A DNA stretch of 64,000 bases, from NCBI RefSeq assembly GCF_023701485.1, contig NZ_JAMQBK010000083.1, forward strand, positions 110,607 to 174,606, in the 5' to 3' direction. This document shows, in pieces, positions 9,901-19,090 of the stretch (positions within the stretch are counted from its first letter, which is position 1; each line of letters opens with the position of its first letter). The notes below the pieces were generated by a model. It made no database searches. It was given only the letters and a program-made list of their open reading frames with translations, and was not told the origin of the DNA. The translations under genes were made by a program, and so were the position numbers. The DNA is from Aporhodopirellula aestuarii (GTDB lineage: Bacteria; Planctomycetota; Planctomycetia; Pirellulales; Pirellulaceae).

Positions 9901-9993
9901 TCGTTTGTCTTCTCAAATATCGTTAGGGTTTCGATAACCCGATTTTCAGTGGATCGGCATCCGAACGCAGGCCGGCATCGGCATCTCGCGGGA

Positions 9994-12333
9994 TTATTTC
10001 AAGGTGGCCTTTAACAAGCGAACTTCACACGGTTGGAGGTTGACGATTCCACTGACTCGGTTTTGGTCAATGGCATCGATCATGACTCCCGACTTGCCTT
10101 TGTTCGGACGCAACTTCACGACTCGCGGATCTTTGCTAACGTTGTTCATCGCGACTGAGATCATTCCCTTCGCAGGATCCACGGACTGAGTTAAGAAGAC
10201 TCCATATGCCTTCGCACCGTTTTCGTCCGTGATCTTGAAATCGAGTGGTCTCTCGACCTGTGACGGCATCAACAACTGCTCCAACTCTTCCGCCAATTCA
10301 AGCACGGGTTTTGTCGAGATCGCGGCGGTTGGAGAGATCGAGGAGTCATCATCGCGTTGAAATCCGAGTTCGTTTTTCACAAAACTCTTCTCTTGCTCGA
10401 CGAATACGCTTCGCCCCCCTGCCTGGCAAAACCGGACGACCTTCGCGAGCGTCTCGTCCGCAATGAATGGCGTCGGTGGTACGACGAGAGTTTGCGACGC
10501 CTCGTTCAATTGCTCCAATCCCGACGGGGTCACAAAGCCGATTCGCATGTTCGTTAACTTCAAGGCCTCGTAGATGTCCGCAACCTGTGGCATGTAATCA
10601 GGATCTTGAATCGCGGAGTCCTCGCAATAGAAAATCACGACATCGCGTTGGGAAGGAACCGAGGCAATCACGTCTTCGGCGTGGGCGTTAAGTTCCTTCA
10701 TCACTCGTCCGTACGCATCGACGGCGATCGGTTGCGTTGCCAATTCGCCAATGTGATCTGCCTTGTCATTGAGCCCGCCATCGAGTCCTCGACCCCAGAG
10801 CCAAGGATTGATCATGCTCATCCCATGAGTAAACGCCAGCCACATTGCCGATCGCACGTAAGGTCGATTCATGTGGTAGTGCCGCCAACTGACCGTACCG
10901 AAACCATGCCATTCAGAATCATAAAACGGACGATCTGGACACAATGACTTGGTAAAGTCCAACACCATCGATTGATCGACCCACAGGTACGCGTATCGTG
11001 ATGCCCATCCGGTTTCGGTATCACGCCCGTCTTCATTCTTGCCGTAGAAGGTTGTCCCCTGCGGAACGACACGCAAGTCGGATCCGGGAATCTCTTGAAG
11101 CTTGGTGAGGTATTCAATGTCCATGCCGCCGTCACGCTCCGAACTGCCCAAGGTGTGTCCGAGCGTTTTGATCGAAACGGGTGACCGTTGCGGATCATGC
11201 CGTTGCGTCGTCGTCTTCAAAAAGGTGAACCAATCGTTCACTCGGTCCATGTTGAATCGGCACCAGTCGTACCAAATCGCTGTTCCTCGCAAAGCGGGAT
11301 CGATCGGCATGTCGACATTCACATCCGCAAAACTCACGTACACGGTGCCGTGGGACTGATTGACCGCAACGATAGACACGTACTTCGCCGCCATCCACTC
11401 GCGAAACTTCTGCATGGTCAAATCGGAGACGCCGTTTTTCGCCAGCCAACCGCCTTTTTGAGTCGCAAAGTGGGGCTCGTTGGCGAGCAAATGCACTTGC
11501 GGCTGATCGCCTGCCGCGGTGGTGATCTTTGGCAAGACGCCCGCGCAGAGTTGATCCATCCAATTGCGAATCAGTGGGTTGTCAATGTCGTATTTCGTAA
11601 AGTTCCTGGCACCTTGCTGAACTTCAGGATATTTCTCCACCATCCATTTCGCAGGCGCGTGCCCGATCAAGTGAACCAGGGGCGCGGCGTTGTTGGCGAC
11701 GTCGTCTTGGGTTCGTTCAACCAAGCCTTTCGCCGTCCACGGAGCAACCGTTCCATCTTCTCGAAGATGAGTCAACTGATAGTAGGCTCCACCGATGTGA
11801 CCGAATGCCTGCATGTATTCGGGCGTCCCCGGCAACCACACCAATGAATGCGGAAACACAGGCTTGCCGTCGAGTCGATACGCTCCAGCGTCCAAGGTCA
11901 TCTTCCCGCTCGAAAAATCCGGAGGCGTTGATAACGTGACCGAACCGTCGAGCTGCCGCGTCAGTTCGGCGATGGCGTTGTCAGCCACATCGAGACACGA
12001 CCGCAGTTCGTTCCAAGGCAGATTATCGGCTTCTTTCGGATCCGTCTTCTTGAACCACCAAACCTTCTGAAAGATCTTGCGAACGTCTTCGACATGGTCC
12101 TTGTCATGCTGCGCCGCAATCAGATAGGTCGCGATGACATGCTTGGACACCAACGCGTAGTCCGTGCAAACTCCCTCTCGCTCCGCGTTTTGGATCAGAG
12201 CATCGAGTGCGTCGGCACGTTCTTGAACCTGCAACTTAAGTTCATGCCAAGCGGTATCATCTTGGGCGATTACTGAAACTGCAGGCAATGCCAAAACAAG
12301 GAGGAGTCCGCAAACGGGCGCTGCGATATTCAT
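9994..12333 (-). CDS. Secreted GH-A clan glycoside hydrolase, GH42-like beta-galactosidase relative
   Basis: The ATG at 12333 gives a clean signal peptide (LALPAVSVIA, cut near residue 23); the frame is open further upstream but with a charged leader. The 779-residue protein has the hallmarks of a clan A TIM barrel. An acid/base candidate E286 lies in LLANEPHF and a nucleophile candidate E474 in FYDSEWHGFG, followed by a Rossmann-like trimerisation-type region around residues 600-690. This resembles GH42 and newer carrageenan-linked families such as GH167, but I cannot separate these by eye. Role inferred from context: exo- or oligosaccharide-directed cleavage of beta-linked galactose between the GH110 and sulfatase steps. 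It is 93 bp upstream of the GH110 gene. Confidence 0.75.
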   Translation of the reverse strand: MNIAAPVCGLLLVLALPAVSVIAQDDTAWHELKLQVQERADALDALIQNAEREGVCTDYALVSKHVIATYLIAAQHDKDHVEDVRKIFQKVWWFKKTDPKEADNLPWNELRSCLDVADNAIAELTRQLDGSVTLSTPPDFSSGKMTLDAGAYRLDGKPVFPHSLVWLPGTPEYMQAFGHIGGAYYQLTHLREDGTVAPWTAKGLVERTQDDVANNAAPLVHLIGHAPAKWMVEKYPEVQQGARNFTKYDIDNPLIRNWMDQLCAGVLPKITTAAGDQPQVHLLANEPHFATQKGGWLAKNGVSDLTMQKFREWMAAKYVSIVAVNQSHGTVYVSFADVNVDMPIDPALRGTAIWYDWCRFNMDRVNDWFTFLKTTTQRHDPQRSPVSIKTLGHTLGSSERDGGMDIEYLTKLQEIPGSDLRVVPQGTTFYGKNEDGRDTETGWASRYAYLWVDQSMVLDFTKSLCPDRPFYDSEWHGFGTVSWRHYHMNRPYVRSAMWLAFTHGMSMINPWLWGRGLDGGLNDKADHIGELATQPIAVDAYGRVMKELNAHAEDVIASVPSQRDVVIFYCEDSAIQDPDYMPQVADIYEALKLTNMRIGFVTPSGLEQLNEASQTLVVPPTPFIADETLAKVVRFCQAGGRSVFVEQEKSFVKNELGFQRDDDSSISPTAAISTKPVLELAEELEQLLMPSQVERPLDFKITDENGAKAYGVFLTQSVDPAKGMISVAMNNVSKDPRVVKLRPNKGKSGVMIDAIDQNRVSGIVNLQPCEVRLLKATLK

Positions 12334-12364
12334 GAAAACGTTTGGTACTCTCAAGTTCGATCGT

Positions 12365-12457
12365 TTACGTTCGTCCGAGCAACCACGCGGCGTTCTCGCG
12401 GACAAGCGACACGACCTGCTCTTTACTTCTGTCGCTCAACCACGACGCATGGTGACT
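12365..12457 (-). pseudogene. Possible C-terminal remnant of an enzyme gene
   Basis: Just upstream of the GH-A gene a 28-codon frame ends in TAA at 12365-12367 and reads SKEQVVSLVRENAAWLLGR near its end. This looks like the C-terminal helix of amidohydrolase-type TIM-barrel proteins, where such a RENA-hydrophobic pattern is common. It is preceded at once by an in-frame stop (12458-12460). It may be debris of a lost operon member, or chance. The evidence is weak. Confidence 0.2.
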
Positions 12458-12991
12458 TCATAACACGCTCGCTTCTTTCGATGTTGCCGGGCCAACCATC
12501 TTACTTGAATCGAGACAGCGGAACTTGTCCGAATTGCACCTTGGCAGTCTGCCGCGACGAAATAGCAAACGATCAGAAGTGATGAACCAAAACGCAAACC
12601 ATATAGACTTGGCCATAATTTCGAATACTGTCACCCGCACGTTGGCATTAGCCCTTAACCAGCACGCCAACTGTATAGAGCACTAACGGAATCGCCTCGT
12701 AACATCGCAACATTGCCACACACTGTGCTCGAACACGCAAGTTTATCGACGAGGGCATTTATGTTTGGCGTGCCAGCATGTTGCAGGACAAGAACCGCCG
12801 CGGCGCATCTTCTCGTTTCAACACCGAACGCGACCGGGAACCGCAAAGGTCTTGCGAAGCTCCGTCACCTCAATCGGCACCAACCCGCAATCGAGGCGAC
12901 GTTGCAAGCGTGCTGTCTTGCGAGGCTGATGAAAACAACGATCGCGAACAACTTCGCCGTTTGCTCCGAGGCCCCCGGCGAGCCGGCGCGA
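12458..12991. other. Intergenic between sulfatase and GH-A genes, no confident gene
   Basis: About 530 bases with several open frames on both strands, none with a recognisable domain, signal peptide or ribosome binding site. It may be a decayed gene. It interrupts the otherwise tight minus-strand gene order, so the GH-A gene probably has its own promoter here. Confidence 0.4.
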
Positions 12992-14521
12992 CTAATTCTC
13001 AACCACGGCATTGGGTGGCAGCGGAACATCATTGGCGCCCCGCCACTGCACCAATTCGGCGAGCAACCGCTCCGCCGTCTCAGGTTGGGTCGCGGTTAAG
13101 TTGTGTTCTTCCTTCGGATCCCGGCTGAGATCATAGAGTTCCAGTTTCCCGGTGGCTAAAAACTGAATCAGCTTGTACGAACCTTTGCGGATGACCGAGC
13201 AAGTCCCGTGTTTGTACTGGCTCGCCAAATGCCAAAACAGCGGCCGATTTTCCAACGTCGCATCATCGGCTTTAAAAAGCGGCGTGATCGATTGACCGTC
13301 GAGCACTCCGTCATAGTCGATACCCGCCAAATCCATGAACGTCGGAAAGAAATCCAACCCCATGATCGGCACTTCCGTTCGCCGTGGATTGATCTTCCCG
13401 GGCCAATTGATGAACGTGGGAACGCGGATTCCACCTTCGTAAATATGCCCTTTGGATGCGCGTAAGAGATTGTTGCTGCGTCCGTTCTGACCGTTGTCGG
13501 ACGTAAAGATGATCAACGTATTTTCGCGAAGGTCGTTCTCGACGAGAAACTGTTCGATGCGACCGATGTTATCGTCGAGCGACTCGATCATCGTTGCGTA
13601 CTCGGCCTCCAGCACCTTCTGTTTTCCCGTGTTCGTTCCTTGTCCGGTGACAGGATCACCCGGTTTGTTCAGATACTTTTCTAGCAAACTCTGGCTACGG
13701 GCTCGCAATGGCCGGTGAACCGTGTAGTAGTGCAGGTTGATGAAGAACGGACCTTCCTTGTGAACGCCCATGCACTCGATCGCTTCGTCGGTGAGTCGAT
13801 CGGTCAACCATTCGTCGTCCGGTTTCTGTTCCAAGAACGGATTGCTGAACGGTGCGAAATACCCTCCGGTTTCGCTGTCGTATCCGCCCACCTCGAGTGC
13901 CGGATCGCCTCGATAGGTGCCCGCGACGTTCTTCAAGTAACCACGGCCTTCGGGATAGTACTTTCGACACGCCTCGGACTTGTGATATTCGACCCAACTG
14001 AAGTCAGAGGGACTGGGCTGCCCCAGCTTCTTTTTCAGTGGATAATTCGCCGCCATCTCAGCTTGGGGATAGGGCCCGACGAGGTGCCATTTGCCAATGT
14101 GGATCGATCGGTATCCGGCGTCGGCGAGCGGTTGGCTGTACATCGTGTGCTCCTCGCCCACGGTCCAACGCGAAAAGATGTTTTCACGGTTCGAACCTTT
14201 TTCGAGCACAGGCACGGTGTACACCCCCGTGCGAAACGACTGTTTGCCTGTCGCCAACGCCGCCCGCGATGGCGAGCAGGTCGGATACATGTAGGCGTAA
14301 TCGAACACTAGCCCCTGTTTTGCAAGTCGATCGATATGAGGTGTTTCGTAGAACTGGGATCCGTTGAATCCGACATCCGCATACCCCAGATCATCCACCA
14401 GAACAAACACAACATTGGGTGGCGTGTCCGCGGCCTCAACCGGTGCCGAAGGCACGACAACCGCGAGGCAGACCAAGAAAAAAAAGACGTCGACAACAAC
14501 ACGGGCGGGGTAGGAAATCAT
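12992..14521 (-). CDS. Secreted type I (formylglycine) sulfatase
   Basis: 509 residues with a signal peptide cut near residue 30 (PSAPVEA). Metal-binding D43/D44 lie in FVLVDDLGYADVG, the formylglycine cysteine is C82 in CSPSRAALATGK, and GKWHLVG follows. Late motifs include TSDNGQN and SKGHIYEGGIRVP, as in planctomycete arylsulfatase A-like enzymes. It is the first gene of the minus-strand polysaccharide locus, but ~660 bp separate it from the next one. Of the sulfatases here it is the least tightly linked to the GH110 genes. Substrate position unknown. Confidence 0.92.
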   Translation of the reverse strand: MISYPARVVVDVFFFLVCLAVVVPSAPVEAADTPPNVVFVLVDDLGYADVGFNGSQFYETPHIDRLAKQGLVFDYAYMYPTCSPSRAALATGKQSFRTGVYTVPVLEKGSNRENIFSRWTVGEEHTMYSQPLADAGYRSIHIGKWHLVGPYPQAEMAANYPLKKKLGQPSPSDFSWVEYHKSEACRKYYPEGRGYLKNVAGTYRGDPALEVGGYDSETGGYFAPFSNPFLEQKPDDEWLTDRLTDEAIECMGVHKEGPFFINLHYYTVHRPLRARSQSLLEKYLNKPGDPVTGQGTNTGKQKVLEAEYATMIESLDDNIGRIEQFLVENDLRENTLIIFTSDNGQNGRSNNLLRASKGHIYEGGIRVPTFINWPGKINPRRTEVPIMGLDFFPTFMDLAGIDYDGVLDGQSITPLFKADDATLENRPLFWHLASQYKHGTCSVIRKGSYKLIQFLATGKLELYDLSRDPKEEHNLTATQPETAERLLAELVQWRGANDVPLPPNAVVEN

Positions 14522-14863
14522 TGCGTAAGTTCATGCGTTTCAAAGGCCGGGATGCGGGCCTCAGGATTATAACTCCTCGCCCGCGGGAGAGCAGCGGAAT
14601 CGCCCGCGCGGTGGGGTGATCCCACTTTCACCAATTTCCTTTGCCGCATTTTAGGCGAAGCTGAGCAGGGCAATGGATTGGCGGACCGTGGCGCAAATTC
14701 TACATTTCGGGGTATTTCATCCCCTCATCGAATTTTGCCAAAAAACTCTGTCCGTCAAAACGGAAAAATACCATTAGAAATAATTGGAGCTTGTAAGGTC
14801 GACTCCGCCACCCGGTAAACCACTTGGATGACCTTGCTTTATGTCCCCTGTCAATCAAACCTC

Positions 14864-15019
14864 ATGAACGAAGACAATCTCGCCCCCTCCAGTGACCTAC
14901 CGCTCATCATCGCATTCGTTTTGGTCGCAACACTAGCGATCGTCGCCGTCGCCTTGTCCGCGCCGCTGGGACACCCAAGCAAGGCGCAGGTATCCCAGAC
15001 GGTCAGCGGTAGCGTCTAA
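14864..15019 (+). CDS. Small predicted membrane protein, 51 residues
   Basis: An ATG at 14864 opens a 51-codon frame. After a short acidic head (MNEDNLAPSSD) comes one strongly hydrophobic helix (LPLIIAFVLVATLAIVAVAL), then a polar tail. The arrangement is that of a small single-pass protein with its N-terminus inside or outside unknown. No family recognised. There is no neighbour in the same direction within 700 bp. It could be spurious, but the clean head-helix-tail layout is unusual for a chance frame. Confidence 0.35.
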   Translation: MNEDNLAPSSDLPLIIAFVLVATLAIVAVALSAPLGHPSKAQVSQTVSGSV

Positions 15020-15598
15020 GACAACCGCCACCGTTCGAAATGCTGCAAGAGTTCCCGGACAGTTGCCTATAAAACGACGCGTTCTCCCATGTTTGAGAGG
15101 CTGCATAACGACAGCCGCGTCTATCGGTCTTGGCACGTCGTCAGAAACAATTCGGCAGAATTTCATGAGCCATTGGGGCGTTAGCTTGGGCTGCTAAATC
15201 CTGGGCTGCTGAATCACCGCGAAGTCATGGAACGCCAAGACCACGCAAGTATCGCTTCCATTCTTAATCGCGATAGCGACGGCAGGCGAAAGCCCCGAAC
15301 GCGAGTCCGGGTTCGACGCCGCCTCCACGCAACCCAAGTCGCGAAGCGATGACAGATGCCGGTGCGGTTGCCGGTGATTCATTCGTGCGCAAACGCGTGT
15401 TTTGTGTCGACGCATTGCGACTCAGCAATCGTCTTGGCATGGGTGTGCTGACCAGCCGGCAATCAGACGCCGTAGCCGATCGCTGAGTCACCAAGTGAAT
15501 CGGGCTCACGGAGCTTGAGGCGGGGCAATCGCCCCGTTGCGATCAATAGATTTGCCAACTGTATCCGCGTCGAATCATTGCGGACACACGACGGAAGA
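15020..15598. other. Intergenic, no gene seen
   Basis: About 580 bases between the small membrane ORF and the tRNA gene. Open frames are short and look like noise. I see no rRNA, tRNA or riboswitch-like structure. Confidence 0.4.
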
Positions 15599-15672
15599 TA
15601 CCCCCGGCAGGATTCGAACCTGCGACCTGCTCGTTAGGAATGAGCTGCTCTATCCAGCTGAGCTACGAGGGC
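15599..15672 (-). tRNA. tRNA-Arg (anticodon CCT)
   Basis: A 74-base cloverleaf on the minus strand. The acceptor stem GCCCTCG pairs with CGGGGGT with G-U pairs at 1-72 and 5-68. The D arm is GCTC/GAGC, the anticodon loop TTCCTAA gives CCT (reads AGG), and the T arm is GCAGG-TTCGAAT-CCTGC. The discriminator is A and CCA is not encoded. The anticodon stem has an A-C mismatch at its loop-closing pair (31-39). It stands alone, 118 bp before a plus-strand gene. Confidence 0.95.
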
Positions 15673-15790
15673 GAGCGAGCGAAGGAGTTTAACCGATCTA
15701 CAGAGCCAGTGGAACTCGCCTCCTGAAGAGAAGTCGTGTATAACTCGCGGCCATATCCCACCCCCTCTCCCCACCACCCCACTCGACTTA

Positions 15791-16606
15791 ATGATCCGTT
15801 CTGCAATCACCGTCAGTCTCGTCGAAGAAGCCCGCGGCGGTCCATTTGTTTATTGGGACGGACTCGAAAATGCTTTCGAGAACGCACGGTCACTCGGATA
15901 CGATGCGATCGAAGTATTCGCCCCCGGTCCCGATGCAGTGCCACAATCTGAATTGCAGAATCTCGTCAAAAATAGCGGCCTCAAAGTCGCCGCCGTCGGT
16001 ACCGGAGCAGGGATGGTCAAACACGGCTTGAGCTTGACCGATCCAGATCCTTCCAAGCGGAAGTCCGCCCAAGAGTTTGTTCGCTCGATGATCGACTTCG
16101 GCGGCCCCTTCGGTGCCCCCGCGATCATCGGTTCGATGCAAGGACGGTTTGGTGGCGAAATCAATCACGACCAGGCATTGGATCTGCTCGCAGAATCCCT
16201 CGAAGCCCTCGCCCCTCACGCTTCAACTTACAACGTTCCGCTGATTTACGAACCGCTCAACCGGTATGAGACCAACCTGATCAAAACGATTGCCGAAGGG
16301 GTCGCGTTTCTCGATCGTCTTTCGACCAAGAACGTCAAACTGTTGGCCGATTTATTCCACATGAACATCGAAGAGGCCAATGTGGCCGATGCACTCCGGC
16401 AGGGTGCCGACGCGATCGGCCATATTCACTTCGTCGATTCGAACCGCCGAGCGGCCGGATTGGGGCATACCGATTTCGAACCGATCGCGGCGGCATTGCG
16501 TGACATCAAGTACGATGGTTACTTGTGCGCCGAAGCATTCCCGTTGCCGGATTCCAAAACCGCGGCTGAAAAAACGATCGAAGCGTTTAATCGCTTGTTC
16601 CGTTAG
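15791..16606 (+). CDS. Xylose-isomerase-like TIM-barrel protein (hydroxypyruvate isomerase / sugar epimerase type)
   Basis: 271 residues starting at ATG 15791, no signal peptide, cytoplasmic. The family marks are an early DAIEVFAPG strand, IYEPLNRYETN (a metal-ligand Glu region), LADLFHMNIEE, IGHIHFVDSNR and a late CAEAFPLP. Together these define the AP-endonuclease-2/xylose-isomerase-like barrel (PF01261) used by hydroxypyruvate isomerases and sugar-phosphate or tagatose-type epimerases. Exact substrate not determinable. It is followed 41 bp later by the RicT-like gene, so cotranscription is possible without an obvious functional link. Confidence 0.85.
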   Translation: MIRSAITVSLVEEARGGPFVYWDGLENAFENARSLGYDAIEVFAPGPDAVPQSELQNLVKNSGLKVAAVGTGAGMVKHGLSLTDPDPSKRKSAQEFVRSMIDFGGPFGAPAIIGSMQGRFGGEINHDQALDLLAESLEALAPHASTYNVPLIYEPLNRYETNLIKTIAEGVAFLDRLSTKNVKLLADLFHMNIEEANVADALRQGADAIGHIHFVDSNRRAAGLGHTDFEPIAAALRDIKYDGYLCAEAFPLPDSKTAAEKTIEAFNRLFR

Positions 16607-16647
16607 AAACCGCGAATGGTTTCGGAACCCTATTTACTGAGTCGAAC

Positions 16648-17523
16648 TTGTCTCCTCCCACCTCGCCTTCTGATAACGAATCCGCTCTGGAGTATGTATG
16701 CCGGTATGGCAGCATGCGACATCTGGGCGTGATGACGGCGAAACAAGCCTTCCGCTACGGCGACGAAGTTGTGATTCACAGCGATCGGGGTACGGAGATC
16801 GCCACCGTCCTCTGCGAAGCGACTCCCGCGGCGGTGGGTGGATTGTCGGATCCGACCCACGGCCGGATCCTTCGCCGCCTGGATTCGACCGATCGGGGCG
16901 ATTGGTCGCAGATGTCGGAAATGACGCGTCGTGACCTCGCCGCCTGCCAACCGCACGTCGATAAATTGGGGTTGCCGATGCAGTTAATCGACGTCGAGCG
17001 GTTGCTCGGCGGCGAACGTGTGATCGTGTATTTCGTCTCCGAAGGCCGGATCGACTTCCGTGCCCTGGTCAAATTGCTCGGCCGCGAATTTCAAACTCGC
17101 ATCGAAATGCGGCAAATCGGAATCCGCGACGAAGCAAAATTGCTGGCCGATTTCGGCGACTGCGGCCAAGAAGTTTGCTGCAGCCGTTTTTTGTCCAAGA
17201 TGCCTCCTGTGTCCATGAAAATGGCCAAACTACAGCGGGCATCGCTCGATCCGAGCAAAATCTCGGGCCGCTGCGGACGGCTGAAATGCTGCTTGCGCTA
17301 CGAATTTGACACCTATGAGTCGCTCGCCTCGGAATTACCGCCGATTGGCAGCAAGGTGCTCACCCGCGACGGCAATTGCCGGGTCGCTGCCCAAGATATC
17401 CTGGCGGGCCAGCTGATCGTCACGACCGAGGACAAAAGGCGGATCATGATCCCAGCGAGTGACGTCATTGAGATTCTCAAAGCGGGAGACGGGCCCCCGC
17501 ACCGCAAGAAGAAAAGATACTAA
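16648..17523 (+). CDS. PSP1 C-terminal domain protein, RicT/YaaT-like
   Basis: 291 residues, apparent TTG start at 16648; no better start lies before the conserved region. The PSP1 domain (about residues 60-150) is followed by two cysteine clusters, GDCGQEVCCSRFL (C172, C177, C178) and SGRCGRLKCCLRYE (C209, C214, C215). In Bacillus RicT such cysteines help bind Fe-S clusters in the RicA-RicF-RicT complex that controls RNase Y-dependent processing. The C-terminus is basic. In planctomycetes the partner proteins are not established and none is seen nearby. Identity is clear; cellular role inferred from the family. Confidence 0.9.
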   Translation: MSPPTSPSDNESALEYVCRYGSMRHLGVMTAKQAFRYGDEVVIHSDRGTEIATVLCEATPAAVGGLSDPTHGRILRRLDSTDRGDWSQMSEMTRRDLAACQPHVDKLGLPMQLIDVERLLGGERVIVYFVSEGRIDFRALVKLLGREFQTRIEMRQIGIRDEAKLLADFGDCGQEVCCSRFLSKMPPVSMKMAKLQRASLDPSKISGRCGRLKCCLRYEFDTYESLASELPPIGSKVLTRDGNCRVAAQDILAGQLIVTTEDKRRIMIPASDVIEILKAGDGPPHRKKKRY

Positions 17524-17697
17524 ACGCAATTTTCCCAAAGAAAAACTTCCCATTTTCGGGAGCCGGAATCGGAAACCAGCCGGTGCCGTAAACCGAATTG
17601 CGGAGTACAATTCATACACCCGGCCTGTGGTTTGCTCACCGACCGAGGAATATTTCAGAACAAATTAATTTTCGCTAATTCCCAAAAACGCACGCCC

Positions 17698-18123
17698 ATG
17701 ACCTCGCCACTCAAAGCCATGCGGGATCTCCTTCGTGACGACCCACGTTACAAACTCGAGGCGTACCAGTTCATTCGCGAATCGCTGCAGTACGCTCATG
17801 AAAATCTCGATCAGATCGGACCGCTAGGTTATTGCGAGGGCGACGAGCCCGATGTCGATGCTCCCCGCCACCTGACCGGTCAACAACTCTGCGAAGCGTG
17901 TCGACTCTATGCGATCGATCAATATGGTTACCTCGCCAAAATGGTGTTAGGACGTTGGGGACTTCAATCAACGGGCGATTTCGGCGAGTTGGTGTACAAC
18001 CTGATTCGAATCGAACAAATGCGAAAGAGCGAGACCGATCGCCGTGAAGATTTCGATGACGTCTATTCGTTCGATCAAGCGTTCCAACCGCAATTCGAAC
18101 TGGTCACTGATGAGGCCGAATAG
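17698..18123 (+). CDS. Minf_1886 family protein
   Basis: 141 residues from ATG 17698, chosen over a longer frame because the conserved part begins right after it. The sequence has YKLEAYQFIRESLQYAHENL, HLTGQQLCEACRLYA, GRWGLQSTGDFGELVYNLI and an acidic C-terminal tail. This matches the uncharacterised Minf_1886 family, which is common in Verrucomicrobia and Planctomycetes. It is probably a small cytoplasmic protein of unknown function. Its last 14 bases overlap the start of the methyltransferase gene, suggesting translational coupling. Confidence 0.75.
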   Translation: MTSPLKAMRDLLRDDPRYKLEAYQFIRESLQYAHENLDQIGPLGYCEGDEPDVDAPRHLTGQQLCEACRLYAIDQYGYLAKMVLGRWGLQSTGDFGELVYNLIRIEQMRKSETDRREDFDDVYSFDQAFQPQFELVTDEAE

Positions 18124-19000
18124 TCGCCTCGCAAACCATCGCTGTTTCGTTGTCGCTATCTTGGCAACGCTCCTGCTCACCCCGCCGCCCACGTGCTTAT
18201 GCGCCGATGACGGGACTGCTAGAAACGCAGTCGCCTCGGAATCCGCAGAGGGCACACCTGATTCTGGGCCCGACACGACCACCCCATCCTACCCGCGTCC
18301 CAAAGAAAAGGCGCGGAAGACCTACATGGGTCGCATCGTCGCTCAACCGATGTCGCACCTCGGTGCCTCATGGTTGGTCCGCCCAGAACGAAACGATGAA
18401 GAGAGCGCCGTCGAAGCATTCGGTCAACTCGGCATCCGCCCGGGCATGACCGTCGTCGACCTGGGATGCGGCAATGGATTCTGGACGCTGCCGATGGCAA
18501 AAGCCTGTGCTCGCAAGACACTCCCCGGCGAAAACCAAGGTGACGCGAACGACGTTGACGATTGGGATGGGCAAGTGATCGCGGTCGACATCCAACGCGA
18601 AATGCTCGCGAAGCTGCGTCAAAACATGGCTCGTGCCCGCGTCGACAACATCCGTCCGATCCTCGGCAAAGTCGATGATCCCCGCTTACCTGCCGGTGAA
18701 GTCGACTTGGTTTTGCTCGTTGATGTGTATCACGAGTTTTCGCACCCGGAATCGATGCTGTGGGAGATCCGCGAGAGCCTGAAACCGAATGGCGTGATCG
18801 CCTTATTGGAATACCGCGCCGAAGACCCCGACGTGCCGATCAAACCGCTGCACAAGATGTCCAAACATCAGATCATGAAAGAGTACGCGGCGTCCAACCT
18901 CAAACTCGTCCGCGAGTACAACGCGTTGCCATGGCAACATCTGATGTTCTTCGCCCGCGACGACAGCCCGCTGCCGGCGATCGAACCTCAGCCCTTCTGA
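18110..19000 (+). CDS. Class I SAM-dependent methyltransferase with N-terminal signal sequence
   Basis: 296 residues from ATG 18110. The N-terminus has a typical export signal (CFVVAILATLLLTPPPTCLCA), followed by a proline/serine-rich linker. The Rossmann fold starts at VVDLGCGNGFWT (SAM-binding GxGxG-type motif), then VIAVDIQREML and LVLLVDVYHEFSHPE, with WEIRESLKPNGVIALLEY as the motif III region. An exported SAM enzyme is odd because SAM is cytoplasmic, yet the signal is clear. Either the protein stays anchored with its domain inside, or the start lies later. It overlaps the preceding gene by 14 bases. Confidence 0.85.
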   Translation: MRPNSRLANHRCFVVAILATLLLTPPPTCLCADDGTARNAVASESAEGTPDSGPDTTTPSYPRPKEKARKTYMGRIVAQPMSHLGASWLVRPERNDEESAVEAFGQLGIRPGMTVVDLGCGNGFWTLPMAKACARKTLPGENQGDANDVDDWDGQVIAVDIQREMLAKLRQNMARARVDNIRPILGKVDDPRLPAGEVDLVLLVDVYHEFSHPESMLWEIRESLKPNGVIALLEYRAEDPDVPIKPLHKMSKHQIMKEYAASNLKLVREYNALPWQHLMFFARDDSPLPAIEPQPF

Positions 19001-19090
19001 ATGGCGATCGGTGTCGAGATCGATCGCTTTCAGAGTACCTTTTGATTTGCCCGAAAGCTGATCCGCTTCTCCAACTCCCGGCAGTCGAAA

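Noticed and set aside
12713..13128. Plus-strand ORFs opposite the sulfatase 3' end
   Set aside because: They run antisense into the sulfatase gene and show low-complexity Arg/Pro/Ser composition typical of shadow frames.
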